A stretch of DNA of 64,000 nt from Trileptium ribeirensis (GCA_030248225.1 JASANE010019335.1:18346-82345), one strand, 5' to 3'; positions 47,872 to 59,032 are shown, numbered from the stretch's first letter. Numbers and translations are program-made. The notes: a model not told the origin generated them from the letters alone.

Positions 47872-48379
47872 TGCGGCGTTCACGTTATAATGTTGCCGCT
47901 GTTTGGAACTTTTGTCCTCCTGTAGTCGTGACCCTACCGTATACACAATAAGAGTGACACCCATACTGTAAATCTATTGGCGATGGTCTAGGATACACCC
48001 CTAGTTACAAAAATTTTTCATTACAGTGTCGTACACAGCCTTAGCTACCAATTTGACGCGAATTAACTACAACGGACACCATTTATAGAAAATTGGTTTT
48101 ATTAGTCAATTTTGGGGTGTAGACTTATTTAAATTCTTAATATTTGTGTCTAAGCCATATGAACATAAAAGAAATAATGGCACACGCTCTCAATAAAACG
48201 AAAAGAAGACAAGGTGTGTTTGACACCGTCAAGATGTGGCAATACCCCTAGTTAGCTACCTTTAAAAAATTTAGTAAAAACATGGGGTGTCCAAAGCACC
48301 CTGTTGGCGACAGTTTGTCTGACACTGTGTTGTGTACATAGGTTCCAAACGTTGGGGACATTATAACGTGAACGCCGCA
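47872..48379. mobile_element. TGCGGCG-family MITE, copy 4 (508 bp)
   Basis: Intact terminal repeats, flanked by CAA (47869-47871) and TAA (48380-48382). The CAA is shared with the end of the neighbouring TGCATC element. Same palindromic interior as the 510-bp copies, in reverse order relative to copy 1. In Stum intron 1. Confidence 0.88.
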
Positions 48380-48718
48380 TAAGTTTCATTTTATTAAATT
48401 AATAACACAGAACAATGAGCGATAAGAGCGAAAGCCGTTCAAGCTCTAACTTTTTTTAAACGTAGAATACTACCGCCCACGCCCCATTAGTGGCAACTCA
48501 GTGACCCTTGTCGACCCTTACAGCTGCTAAATACAAGGTTTGCTAGTATAAAATTTATGAAACCTTTCACACAAAATATAGGATACAGAATATGATCGTT
48601 AGACCATAACACGTTAAAATGCATCAACTTTAGATTTAAAGGTACTTTACAGTGAATAGCATTTTAGTATTTTTATAGTGTTTTTATTAAAACTTTGCAG
48701 CGACATTTGACAGCGTTG

Positions 48719-48990
48719 TGCGGCGTTCAGGTTATAATGTTCCCAACGTTTGGAACCTATGTACACCACACAGTGTCAGGCACACTGTTGACAACAGGGT
48801 ATCTTAGACACCACCACGTTTTTAATAAATTTTTTCAAAGCCAGCTACTTACGCGTATTACCTTCTCGACAGTGTGAGGCACACCGTGTCTTCTAGCAGT
48901 TTTATTGACAGTGTTCAGAATTATTTGAGCAATGTTCATATGGGTTAGATACAAATATCGCAAATTAAAAAAACCACATAGGACAGTTGA
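48719..48990. mobile_element. TGCGGCG-family MITE, half copy
   Basis: Begins TGCGGCGTTCAGGTTATAAT and follows the family sequence through ACCGTGTCTTCTAGCAG and CATAGGACAGTTGA, then breaks off about midway. No right terminal repeat is present. A truncated relic in Stum intron 1. Confidence 0.85.
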
Positions 48991-49724
48991 ATAGTCAAAT
49001 TATAGTCTGTTAATATTAAATTGTTGATACTGTTTTTGCCTTCACAAAGATATTCACCGCCTATTTCCAAGGATTAGAGTAAATAGTACGTAACGAACCG
49101 CCCGCAACTAGACTACCGAAAATTATTAAATGTTGCCATTTGTATTAATACCGAAATTTCTGTCAGATATGGTCCTAAATTTTAAGGCTGTTACTGTCGG
49201 ATTTCTTCGAGAGAGCAGATTCTGAATTCATGTCCCGCAATATATTAGCTACAAAAGATCTCATATGCACTGAAATGCACGATTGAGCCGAGACCTCAAT
49301 AATAACTATCAAGTTCCATGCAATATTATTTGAAATTTTATTTATGTATTAAAATAATATCAGCCAATCCCAGGTTATTGGTGTCCCAGCCTACAGTTTA
49401 ACAGAATATATATTTGAATAAGGTCTTTTTAGTTCGAAATCTAGAAACTAAAAATCGATTTTTATATATATGTAATGTTTACTATTACCTTGAGTAAAGC
49501 CAACGGCAACGATGTTCTTTTTGTTCAAAATATACGTTACTACGGCATTAGTTTGCATTGTAAGTGCATGCTGATAAACATTTCGTTTGTATTGTAAGGA
49601 AATGTTTCTAAAACGTTATGGTTTTTGATATGTACATACATTGAGACAAATCAGTTACATTATCTTCATATAAGCACTATATACGGGTCTTTCCTAGAAT
49701 CCCCACGCCAGCCCGAAATTGATC

Positions 49725-49900
49725 TATTTTGACGATACCGCGGAAATTTTGTTATCATTCGACTCCGCTTGACGAGGTAGTTCAGAAAATCCCCATTTCG
49801 TCAACATTTATGGTAAAAAATTTCTGTCGGTTTTTTAGGTTCCCGGTGGTCTCCTCTTGTTTACCAAAAATTTTTGAAGAAAACTTCTTATATTTTTATA
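49725..49900. repeat. Dispersed repeat, third copy of the 59.3/61.3 kb arms
   Basis: Shares with 59255-59405 the sequence order GAGG.GGTTCAGAAAATNC, then TTTCTGTCGGTTTTTTAGG, a GGTGGTCTC segment and CAAAAATTTTT. More diverged than the other two copies. Confidence 0.55.
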
Positions 49901-50499
49901 CTTCATATATCATTAGGGCTATATTAACGAGAAGAGTCGATTAATAGTAAAATCGCCTAACTGTTTCACGGGTTAAGGAGTTATTGCTATTCATGTGAAA
50001 TAATAAGCCTAAGCCTGAGCTCGTACATGAGTATAGAAGGTAGGGGCTTGCCACCGTGAGACTCCGAACCAACCGTATATAAAATGTCGTATACATTCAA
50101 AACTTTTCAATAATGTGTAATAATCGTTGGGGTTACCGTAAATATTATAATATAATTATACCAGTTGGCTTTATTCTGTCAATTATTAATTATTCCTCTG
50201 CTGCTGCGTGACTTTGGAGCACAAAAACAACTGTAGAATCAATATTGATCATAATTTTGGGGGTTGGAGACGCAGAAAAGACGCATGGAATAGTTTATAA
50301 ATTGTGGATTGTCTTCCTAGAAGTGCAACAGCTTAATCTCAAGAATTTTGGTACCGAGCTTAATAATTTTTTATTATTACCATCCTAGTACAGTTTTACA
50401 GCCGTTAGTTACGTTCTGCCCGCTTCAATTTATTAAGGCCATGCTGTCGTCAGCATTTAAAACTCTTTGGAAAACAAACACCGTATAGTTAAAACGACC

Positions 50500-50560
50500 G
50501 GCATCGAAATCCCAGATACCTTGAATAAGGGTTGGCCTAGTGGTCTGAAGCGCCGCCCTG
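50500..50560 (+). repeat. tRNA-like D-arm fragment
   Basis: TTGGCCTAGTGGTCTGAAGC (50532-50551) resembles the D arm of Ser/Leu-type tRNAs (an A-box match). A B-box-like GCATCGAAATCCCAG lies just upstream instead of downstream. No complete cloverleaf forms. Possibly the remains of tandem SINE units. Confidence 0.25.
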
Positions 50561-50944
50561 CCAATTCAGGGTATTTCCGGTCGGTAAACGTCTTTTTAGA
50601 GTTTTTGTACTGCTTTGTTTCGGTAAATATATGGTGAACCTACTGGTAAAACATCATCAGACTAACATATAGCTACTGAAAAGGTGATGGAAGAAATTGC
50701 AATCCCGTTATTTCTGTTGACTTTATTGGTAAATTTATATGCTAATATCTAGTCTACGCAACTTCACAAATATTGGCGAGCATTAACTATAAGAACTTAC
50801 GTGATAAGATATAGAGCTTGATGTAAAGCATACGCCACAAATTATTATACTTCAAAAGTTATATCATCCTGTTTCTTTACTATTACAGTGATCCAGAGCT
50901 GTAACAATGGAGGACAACAAAAATTTTAATATTAACAATTTCAG

Positions 50945-51112
50945 GTACATTTATATCTGCCTTTACCGTGTGCTGTTGTGGCGTTACTGAATATGACTCT
51001 AAGCTCAAAGCTTTCAGCTATAATATATTAGCTGCGTTTTTACAACTTATATCGACTGTGATTATCGTCGGATGGATTTGGTCTATTTACTGGGCGTGTC
51101 TATTTTTTATCG
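50945..51112 (+). CDS. stum: Stum/SPEC3-family membrane protein, exon 2
   Basis: 56 codons from GTACATTTATATCT to the phase-1 donor at 51113 (GTAAGC). It encodes TFISAFTVCCCGV, a short polar loop (TEYDSKLKAFSYN) and the second long hydrophobic segment (ILAAFLQLISTVIIVGWIWSIYWACLFFI), which match the conserved core of the Stum/SPEC3 family: a Cys-rich turn, then a helix with VGWxWSIxW. It entered through TTTCAG at 50939-50944. Reading past the donor adds about a dozen residues and a stop at 51150, a fallback C-terminus if exon 3 is wrong. Confidence 0.85.
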
Positions 51113-51591
51113 GTAAGCAAAACAGATTGTTTGTTGTTCAACTGACTTAATGAAATTTTGTCACTGCGTTGTGAACAAGTTATTATACCAATATATTTTA
51201 AATTTAAAATGAGAATTGCATTTACAGGTCCTACTCTTCGAGAGCTATAATTTTGCTAGGTAACACTTTTTTGGCAGAGCAGTCGTTTTCAGGTATAGGC
51301 AACGATTTTTTACAAGCGACAGCATGCTATTTGTCGTTATTTTCTTTGTATGGAATATTTTTTTATCGTTAAGAAGAATAAATTTAATTATTTAATCATT
51401 GCACATATCTTCATTTTTGACCAACTTTAAGGCTTTTATGTCTCAAAAGTGGAATAACACATGTTGGTAGAAGTTGAATTTTTGGAAACAGCAAAAAAAC
51501 TTTGCTATAGGTGGAATTTTGTAATCTGTTTTCTGCCACAAAAATTATGCTTATAGTTAGGAATAAAAGAAGGTTAATGCCGAAGAATTTA

Positions 51592-51896
51592 AGGCGTGTT
51601 CACACGCTCAAACTTTTTGTTCAAATATTGATCAAAATATGACGGCAATTTTTAACGAAAAATTGCGATATTTCAAAATTTGAGAACAAAAATTGAGCTC
51701 CAACTTTTTTCAAGTAATGAATCTTGTTAGTGCTTGATTATAGGAATATCCTTGAAAAATTTGAACAGTGTTCACACATTCAAACTCACTAAAAATACAA
51801 AAAAGATGCTTTCAAACTTTGACCCAAATTTGATCAAAATTTGAGTTCAAATTTTGAACAAAATTTGAGCAAAAGTTTGGGCGTGTGAACACGCCT
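51592..51896. mobile_element. AGGCGTG MITE in Stum intron 2 (305 bp)
   Basis: Terminal inverted repeats AGGCGTGTTCACACGCTCAA and its near-complement GGGCGTGTGAACACGCCT, with TTA (51589-51591) and TTA (51897-51899) as target duplication. Inside are many self-complementary TCAAATTTTGA-type motifs. No coding capacity. A third family in this window with a TWA duplication. Confidence 0.88.
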
Positions 51897-52645
51897 TTAC
51901 CAATTTTGGCCAGATAAATCACGAGTATAATCATTATTTTCACTGTTTTTTGCAGTACACAACTTAAAATAATGCGGTACATGAATAGGATTCATGTATT
52001 AACTTAAATCAGTATATTCTTGAAACTCATTTTCGTTGTGATAAAGTTATTATATAAAGATTCTAGTAAAGAGAGGACACGTTCGAAATTAAGATATATA
52101 CAATTTAACACTAAAATCAAACTTGTCGAAAGCGCGGTAACTGTTTCACATTCAGGGTTTTGTTGAGGTTCTGGCTTGACTATATAAATTCTAATTTTAG
52201 TTATAGGGAACAGTGTATTTAGTTTTCAATTTTCGTAACTTTTAAATATGCTAAGCCATTTTCTCTGTGATTAAATCTCTATATTGGCTATTATATTTCG
52301 CTATGTCAGTGCTTAACAACAATTATGAGATAATGTTTGACAGAATATGTACATAGATAAACCGTAAGTCTCACGACTTGTGTAAAAGTCGCTTACTATT
52401 TTGTACCGACAATTAGTCCTTCAATAAGTTGTTTTGTATCTTGACATATCTCTCAACGTTTAAGTCGTTGAACATTACTGAAATGGAGTTATTGAAGCAA
52501 GCGGTGTTTTCACTGGCAATTCTGAGGAGAATGATTGTGAAAATTTCTTTTTGTATATCTGTGTCACTCATAACTTATCTCCGGAGAATGTATTTCGATA
52601 AGTTGTTTTGCTCGATAGCAAAATTGATGACGATGTGTCATTTAG

Positions 52646-52809
52646 TTGAGCGCGAACACCAGAGACTCCATCTTCAGAATCAAAATGCAAAAAACAGTTT
52701 TGAGGGTGCTTTTGTAAAATCTGGCAATACGGGTACCAGTGGTTCGCAGCCCATATCTCGCGACACAAGTTTCGCGTCGAAAAACAGAGACTACCCGAAA
52801 AATGTATAA
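52646..52809 (+). CDS. stum: Stum/SPEC3-family protein, probable last exon
   Basis: Joining TTTAG|TTGAGCGC at 52646 to the phase-1 donor at 51112 keeps the frame and adds a hydrophilic tail of about 54 residues (VEREHQRLHLQNQN..., ending in a Ser/Thr- and Lys/Arg-containing segment) to the stop at 52807-52809. AATAAA follows at 52827-52832, which supports this as a terminal exon. The acceptor has a weak pyrimidine tract. The frame also stays open upstream to about 52429, so an earlier acceptor is possible. Family C-tails are variable, so homology does not decide this. Confidence 0.5.
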
Positions 52810-52826
52810 TCCTTCAGTAAAACAAA

Positions 52827-52832
52827 AATAAA
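52827..52832 (+). terminator. Polyadenylation signal AATAAA for the Stum gene
   Basis: Canonical AATAAA, 18 bases after the proposed Stum stop codon. The motif is common in AT-rich DNA, so its weight comes from position. Confidence 0.45.
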
Positions 52833-53139
52833 ATGGAAACAGAAAACATCGTTTCAATTAAGCAACTGAAATTATTCAACTTAGCTAGACTGGACATGAT
52901 GGCTCGATCGACCGGCTGCAACTCCTTGTCCCTTTGACGTAAGAAACCAAAGACAGTCGTGCTATACTGTAATTATACTGTCCACGAGTAATTGCTAAAA
53001 CAACCTCAGATGGAAGTTAATTAAGCCGTCAATGCAAAGATATGTTTATGGAGATTGCATTTGGTCTAGATGTTGCTAATTTTAGTGTATTTCCACGTGT
53101 TCAGCTACATACAATTAGAAATATATATACATATCTGCA

Positions 53140-53420
53140 TTAACAAAACCACTTATAATTTTATACGTAAGCAATAAATCTTTAGTATTCTTCTCTCCTC
53201 CAAAGATTTCATTTGTAATTTTTCTAATCTGTCACAGCATGATAATGAATTATATCCTTGCAATCTACGTGTAAGTAGTTTTTGGACTCTTTACGAGAAG
53301 ATCAATATCATTTATAACATGTGGTGACCAGACTTTAGATGCATATTCCATAACGGGTAAAACATAACTTTTGCAAAACCTTAATAAATGATTTATAGCT
53401 AATAAAAGCTTTAGCATCGT
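53140..53420 (-). mobile_element. LINE reverse transcriptase tail, CR1/L2-like, decayed
   Basis: On the minus strand three reading frames give consecutive pieces of the C-terminal part of a non-LTR reverse transcriptase: IKVLQKLCFTRY, then EYASKVWSPHVINDIDLL (plus-strand 53290-53349), then LQMKSLEERRILK and KDLLLTYKIISGF (about 53143-53215). This is the order of the family pattern YxxxVRPxLEYAS.VWSPxxxxDIxxLE..., SLExRR..DLxxxYKIxxG. Stops and frameshifts show it is dead. It lies just 3' of the Stum gene, in antisense. Confidence 0.75.
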
Positions 53421-53502
53421 TAGAAAATTATTTTACAGTCAAGTAACTAGAAACGTTTCAATATCATATTTGAAAAGTGACAAAAAGCTTAGGGTCAAAT
53501 CA

Positions 53503-53877
53503 TACATGCTCATACGGGAGGAGGTTGGATTATCTCCAGCATCTGAAGCTCGGCCCGGCCTCTCTCGGAGCGCCCTCCAACCCCCAAGAGGTAGTCTGAT
53601 TCCCGTGCGGCTCCGAAACCCGCCACACCGGAAGAGCGCAGAAAATTAAATAGGCAAAAATGGGAAGAGAACTGACAAAAAATTGTGGAAAATTGGCAAA
53701 AATCAGGAAAAAATTGGCAAAAACCAATGAAAATTAGAAAAAATTAAGAAAAATTTTGAGTCTGAAAAAATTTCGAAAACTTATCCCCCTTCCGACATCC
53801 AGTGTCCGAGTGGCTAACCTCCCCTCCCCAAAGTACCCGCTACCCCACTGGGAATTCGGAGCTCGTGCAATTATGAT
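53503..53877. repeat. GC-armed repeat, copy at 53.5 kb (375 bp)
   Basis: Starts TCATACATGCTCATACGG and ends GGAGCTCGTGCAATTATGA, an imperfect inverted pair. GC-rich arms surround a core of about 120 bp where AAAAATTGGCAAAAA recurs. Same length as the 42.6 kb copy. Confidence 0.6.
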
Positions 53878-56800
53878 CCAAGTATACTACATTGAGACAC
53901 ACCTGAAAAAAACTGGAGATACATTTGATGTAGCATCACCTATTTGCACAAATTGCATATTGAAGATATTGGCCATTAGTATCTAAAAATCATCGAAGGA
54001 AATAGTTTTCAAATACCTTACTCACGCCTGACAGAGTAGAGCTTTGTTTGATATCTACAACTTTGTTGTTGATGGTGGGCCCACTGTATGGTGGGCCGCT
54101 GCGGGCTTGAATATGGTTCGTCGACTCTTTACCGGAAATATCGGTCTTTTTAATTTCGCATGTTATTGGGTGCTTTTAGCTTAAAACCAGAGCACGCTGA
54201 AAACGGTAATTTTGTTATCCAGAGTCTATTTTGCCAGTTTGCCTATATTGTTTTATTGGCTTTAGGTTTTACGTTTGATGAACACGATTTTTAAAATTTA
54301 GTCTGCTTTCATTTGATTTGGAATGCATTGCGTGCAGCGCATCACGAATTGTTTGCATATACGTTTTAAGCATGCTGAATGCGATGTTTTGGTTGTGTAT
54401 AGAAACCACCACGAAATATTTCATGCTTTTTAGTCGCTTCCAGTAGATTTGGGATCGACGTACCCGATGCAGCATATAATTCGTCTTCGGTTTTTGGTTA
54501 TATATACCTTTCAGGGTATTTAAGACGGTATATAGGTTTTTCGGTACGTTGAATATATACAATGGTATTATCACCTAGAATCAAACGTAACTTTGTCATA
54601 ATTTTCCAGGGGTTTTAAAGCCATTTAAAGCCTAAAGTCGGCGAACCCGATTTACTGAATAAATTTCGTCTATTGTCACTTACTTGGTTAGGTTGTTTTA
54701 AGAAATGCTATTATAGATTTTATAGAACGGCCGGTGCGCCTAAACTCCGATCAGACAACCATCATAAGGCTTCAGGGCTCGAGAGGTATTAGGGCAGTAT
54801 ATACATCAAACAGAACGCTGTTACAACGCATAATGACATAAACTATACGGGAAGCCACAGTAGCTCCGCGTGCGAGATACTAGTTTATACTATACATTTT
54901 GGGCTTTTCGACATAGCATTAGGTATATGAGGCGTTTGTCCATAATTAAAAATGAAACGTGTTAAGAATTCAGTACAACAAACAGACATATGCAAGAAGA
55001 AAGTTTTTGAGTATGTTTCTGGTTCAATCCCTTTTTTACTTTGCGAGCTTACGCCAGAGCATCAGGATCGGATTGGTGGTTAATGAGATATATTGGCGAC
55101 TTTACGTAGCAGGCAATCGAGAATCGTCACCTTCCATCCCACTCACACTACTCATTAAAATATTCGCTTCGTCCGTAACGATGCGTCCATTTTACATTTC
55201 AGCTAAAAATTAAATCCTAGCTTAACACTGAATTTATTCAGCGGAAGTCCATTAAAACAGTTTTAAGATGTATCGTTCATTATAATGTAAGATAACATGT
55301 TACAACTGTGCGATTTTGACATCACTTGAAATTTCCTGTTTGAAAATGATCAAAGTTCGCGTTAATATCTATCTCAAAGTCACACATTTACTTCGTAGTC
55401 AAACGGCCGTCCATCGGCGGTTCCTTTAAAGTCTTTTACTGGCCGTCGATCAACGCCAGATCGGCACCTAACGGCCGGTCGAAGTTTCAACGGCTGGGCG
55501 ATAACAAATTGACATCTGACTGCCAATAAGCTTCGCTTAATGCGATACGAATTTCATATTCGTAAATGCTTCTTCAGCAGCTGCACAAGAATCGATTTGC
55601 ATTTGAAGGATTTGCACGACCTACGATAACATGTGTCGAATCCTACGCTTACGCAGATTATAGCAAGACAGTGCTATATTTAGTGCGGGCGACGTCGGCT
55701 TTGAGGTCTATCGTTAACCATTGCCGTATATTAATTAAAAATATAAACATACATTTTATATGCTTAAATCTGGAAAGATGGTACTATTTTTAGCGCAAAC
55801 CACTAGTATGAAACTATAATACAAGTCAAAACCATAATTTTGGATCAAAATATATGGAAGATAAATAATGTAATATCATCTTTTACCTCGTACTATTGTC
55901 ACATCTTACTCATGTGGCTAGAGTACCAAAATTTCGGCCGCGTTATTAATATTGACTAATTTTTGGCTTGGGGAAGATACTAGGAAACGCACCAAAATTT
56001 CTTATGGAAAGTTTTCAATGTCCACGTTTTCCTACTTATGTATATGCGTATATATAATATGTATTTGTACGTATAAAAGCTATGTTTCAATTTTAGTTCG
56101 TACCGAAAAACTGGAAGAAGTCCCATCACAACCGACTTTTCTGGGGTTTGCATCGTAAAATGGTGTTTGATTCCGGTTGTAGCCTGCCGTATTTTAAATC
56201 GCATACATATCGGATGCAATTTTTCTTATGACAATCAAATATTAATAGACGTAAAGGTCGAGTGCCTATGTTGAAATGAAACGTAGCCAATTTCCTATCA
56301 CTACTGATTGAAAATGAAGTGTCACAACGTTCAGCTAACAACAATTTCATATCAATTTATTATCGTTGATTACAACGTATCATGACCTGGAAACATATCT
56401 TAATGCAGAAAATCTGGATTTTGTAACATTTGTGACGTCTGCTTAAAAATACAATATAATATTTATTCATAACCTGAGTGAAGATTTTATAATATCACTA
56501 TTTAGACTGAATGGTATTATATCTATTTGTTTGACATTTTTAGTTAATCTGTCTGAGTTTTATAATATATCTACATGTAATGATTTTAAGAAGCACGGCT
56601 CAACTGTTTTGTTACTATTACTAGCCTGCATGATGTCTAGTTATATATCTATTAAAGACATTAGTAGGATAACACTTGGGTTATCGTGCGCTATATATCT
56701 CTCAATAGCTGACAGCTGAGTCTGACAAAAGTTGTCAACACCGCAATGAAAAATAGATATTGTTTGTTGCCAACCTCAAGAACAAGTCTATATAGTTGCT

Positions 56801-57545
56801 AAAAACTAAGCAGCTAGACGATTATGAAGTGTGTTTAATTTTAACACCATGCGCCCAGCTCAGGCTTCTACGATTCAACGCTTACTGTCGTATATTTCGA
56901 CGCTATGTTTACAATTTCAACAGTCTTTAAATAATTGTAAATGTTTTATCGGTTATTGTTCTTCACCCTGTGTAGCAGCTACTGAGAGAGGGTTCACTAA
57001 GACTGATTTTGAAGACTAATTTTTGTTTTGTATACATATATATCTAAAGATTTCAACTTGGAACATGTGAAAGGATAACCGAAATAAACTAAAGTGGCGG
57101 CTTCGGTGACGTTGCTGGGTTAGCGACAACACTATTAGATTTATATATTTAACTTTTTACTTTCAAGTTATTGCGAAAACAAAGTGATCTGGTAGTATGC
57201 AACGAGCCGACGCATCATACAGATCCTTGTGGGTGATTAATGCGATCCACGCAGAGTACGAAGCGATAAACTGTAGGCCGTCGTCACGTTGATAATAAAA
57301 CTAGAAAACTCATTTTGCTAATCATTTGTCGACTACGCCTAATTGACCAAAAAGTTTTTCCAACCTAAGAGTTTGCATACAAACTATTTATCGACAGCGA
57401 GTCTCAAGGCTTAGTTTTTCGGTACTCATGCAGGTAAACACCTCTATAATGATCCAATAAGTGAAACGGAAACTATGCCGCTATTGTAGCTAACCTAAAC
57501 CCAAGTCATTTCACACTTCATATAAGGCTTAGAGTTAGCTGAAAC
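53878..57545. other. Intergenic, one candidate frame only
   Basis: Apart from the minus-strand frame at 54269-54574 nothing is supported. A patch with repeated CGGCCG motifs (ACGGCCGTCC, CTGGCCGTCG, ACGGCCGGTCG) lies at 55402-55490 and may be the ends of a small repeat. Confidence 0.5.
54269..54574 (-). CDS. Unrecognised 101-codon reading frame
   Basis: Minus-strand frame with mixed codon use, basic overall, containing MKYFVVVSIHNQNIAFSML, an alternating hydrophobic stretch that could be a beta-hairpin and helix, and a Lys/Arg-rich start and end. No family was recognised, and no splice sites or neighbouring exons could be assigned. It may be chance; it is listed because its composition is less skewed than other frames nearby. 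Confidence 0.2.
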   Translation of the reverse strand: MIIPLYIFNVPKNLYTVLNTLKGIYNQKPKTNYMLHRVRRSQIYWKRLKSMKYFVVVSIHNQNIAFSMLKTYMQTIRDALHAMHSKSNESRLNFKNRVHQT

Positions 57546-57548
57546 TAA

Positions 57549-57994
57549 TGCGGGATTCACGTTATAATGTCCCCACCACTTGGAACTTATGTACCCCACA
57601 CAGTGGCAGGCACACCCTAGACTACAGGGTGTCTTAGACACCCCTGTGTTTTTGAATAAAGTTCCAAATAAATTTCAAACAAAGCTAGCTAATAGTTTGG
57701 CTTATTTCAGACGGTGTCAATGAAACGTCGTAGCTTTTTCGTTTTGCTGTGGGTTTCCGCCACCCCGTGGGGTCATTTTACATAGGGCCTACATGATACC
57801 CTAGAAACACCGCATTGGCAAGCATAAAACACCGAAATACTATATTGCCAAAATGAGGTATCTAGGGGAGTGCCCGACACCCTCATATTTTGTTACATGG
57901 TGTGGGTGTCACTGTAACCGTCTTTACGGTATAGTCTACACTACAGGATGACAAAAGTTACAACTGGTGGGGACATTATAACGTGAATCCCGCA
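57549..57994. mobile_element. TGCGGGA variant of the TGCGGCG MITE (446 bp)
   Basis: Terminal repeats TGCGGGATTCACGTTATAAT and ATAACGTGAATCCCGCA carry the same compensating change at both ends. TAA (57546-57548) and TAA (57995-57997) flank it. The interior is shorter and diverged but keeps GTGTC/GACAC palindromes. A separate subfamily. Confidence 0.9.
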
Positions 57995-57997
57995 TAA

Positions 57998-58893
57998 GTC
58001 TGAGGAGTAGCTTCATTAATACAAAATTTTTCACTCAGTCACTTAATTATAATTGTACAAAGAGCGATATAATGTTCAATTGAGTTGCATAATAGCTCTT
58101 TTACACCAGTTCATTCGCCAGTTTTTCGTTATGCTAGTTACAAGCTTCGACGTGTTTATTGACATATATTTTAATACCCCAACGGCCCACACTTTATAGA
58201 ATTTTTAACATTTTCGTACAACTGCGGCAGAAATGTATGAGATCTCTAACACTATATCAACATTATGTGTTTCTAATAAATAATAGTGTAATACAACTTT
58301 TTAATCAAGTGCAATTTTTCGACTATAAGCTCAATGAAACCAAAAGTATAGTAAAACTCGTGAAAGATCCTAGATTAACCTTCTTTATTTCAAGAAATCT
58401 TTGTAAACCTAGGTATATGTATGCATAGACGCTGCCAAAGAGGGCTTTAAGAGAGATGTAACCCCCACCAGACTTTTTGTGCAAGAAATTATCTTAAAAA
58501 CGGAAAGTTTCTCGCATTCTACCAGTTGCGAATTATATATCCTCAACCTGAAATTTCGGGCAATGTCCCTGCTCACTGGCGTATATATACGCAAGAGGCT
58601 TTTGCTGAATGAAGAACTGCGGTCCGGCACAAAAAATATGTATTTTGTAACTAACTTACAATATATATAACCTAAAGATGAATATAAATGTCTTAAATGG
58701 TTCCCAACTAATAGTTCGGTTCAAGAATTAGTATGCACTTTTGCGAAACATTTTTGATTCTATAAATATGGTTTTCACGCGCCTACGTTCGAACCATTTA
58801 GAAGAGACACATCTTTAAGTACTGACCAGTTTTTAGGAGTGCGACAGCTGATTTTGCAGGAGGCAAATCTACGTCATATTCGTAAACTTTAGA
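57998..58893. other. Intergenic, unrecognised frames
   Basis: Two plus-strand frames (58159-58428, 89 codons; 58479-58670, 63 codons) follow closely and might be parts of one decayed coding sequence, but I recognise no motif. Confidence 0.35.
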
Positions 58894-59032
58894 AAGGAAC
58901 ATTTACAAGAGCAAGGGAAAACGTTGACGTTTGTATTTTAAGTACAAGGAACATTTACAATAACAAGGGAAAACGTTGACGTTTGTATTTTAAGTACAAG
59001 GGAAAACGTTGATGTTTGTATTTTAAGTACAA
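58894..59032. repeat. 52-bp tandem repeat, about 2.7 copies
   Basis: Two near-identical 52-bp units starting AAGGAACATTTACAA (58894, 58946) and one shortened unit beginning GGGAAAACGTTGATG, all ending TGTATTTTAAGTACAA. Confidence 0.92.

Larger units (their letters stand above)
46890..50944 (+). other. Stum intron 1
   Basis: Phase-1 intron, donor GTATGT, acceptor TTTCAG (50939-50944), 4055 bp. It contains a TGCATC MITE (47181-47868), an abutting TGCGGCG MITE (47872-48379), a half copy (48719-48990), a dispersed 150-bp repeat (about 49725-49900), and a tRNA-like fragment (about 50500-50560). Confidence 0.7.

Noticed and set aside
49986..50005. TAAGCCTAAGCC-like motif (also near 60530 and 23870) resembling nematode telomere repeats
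   Set aside because: Only about two units each and flanked by unrelated sequence; too short to be telomeric.
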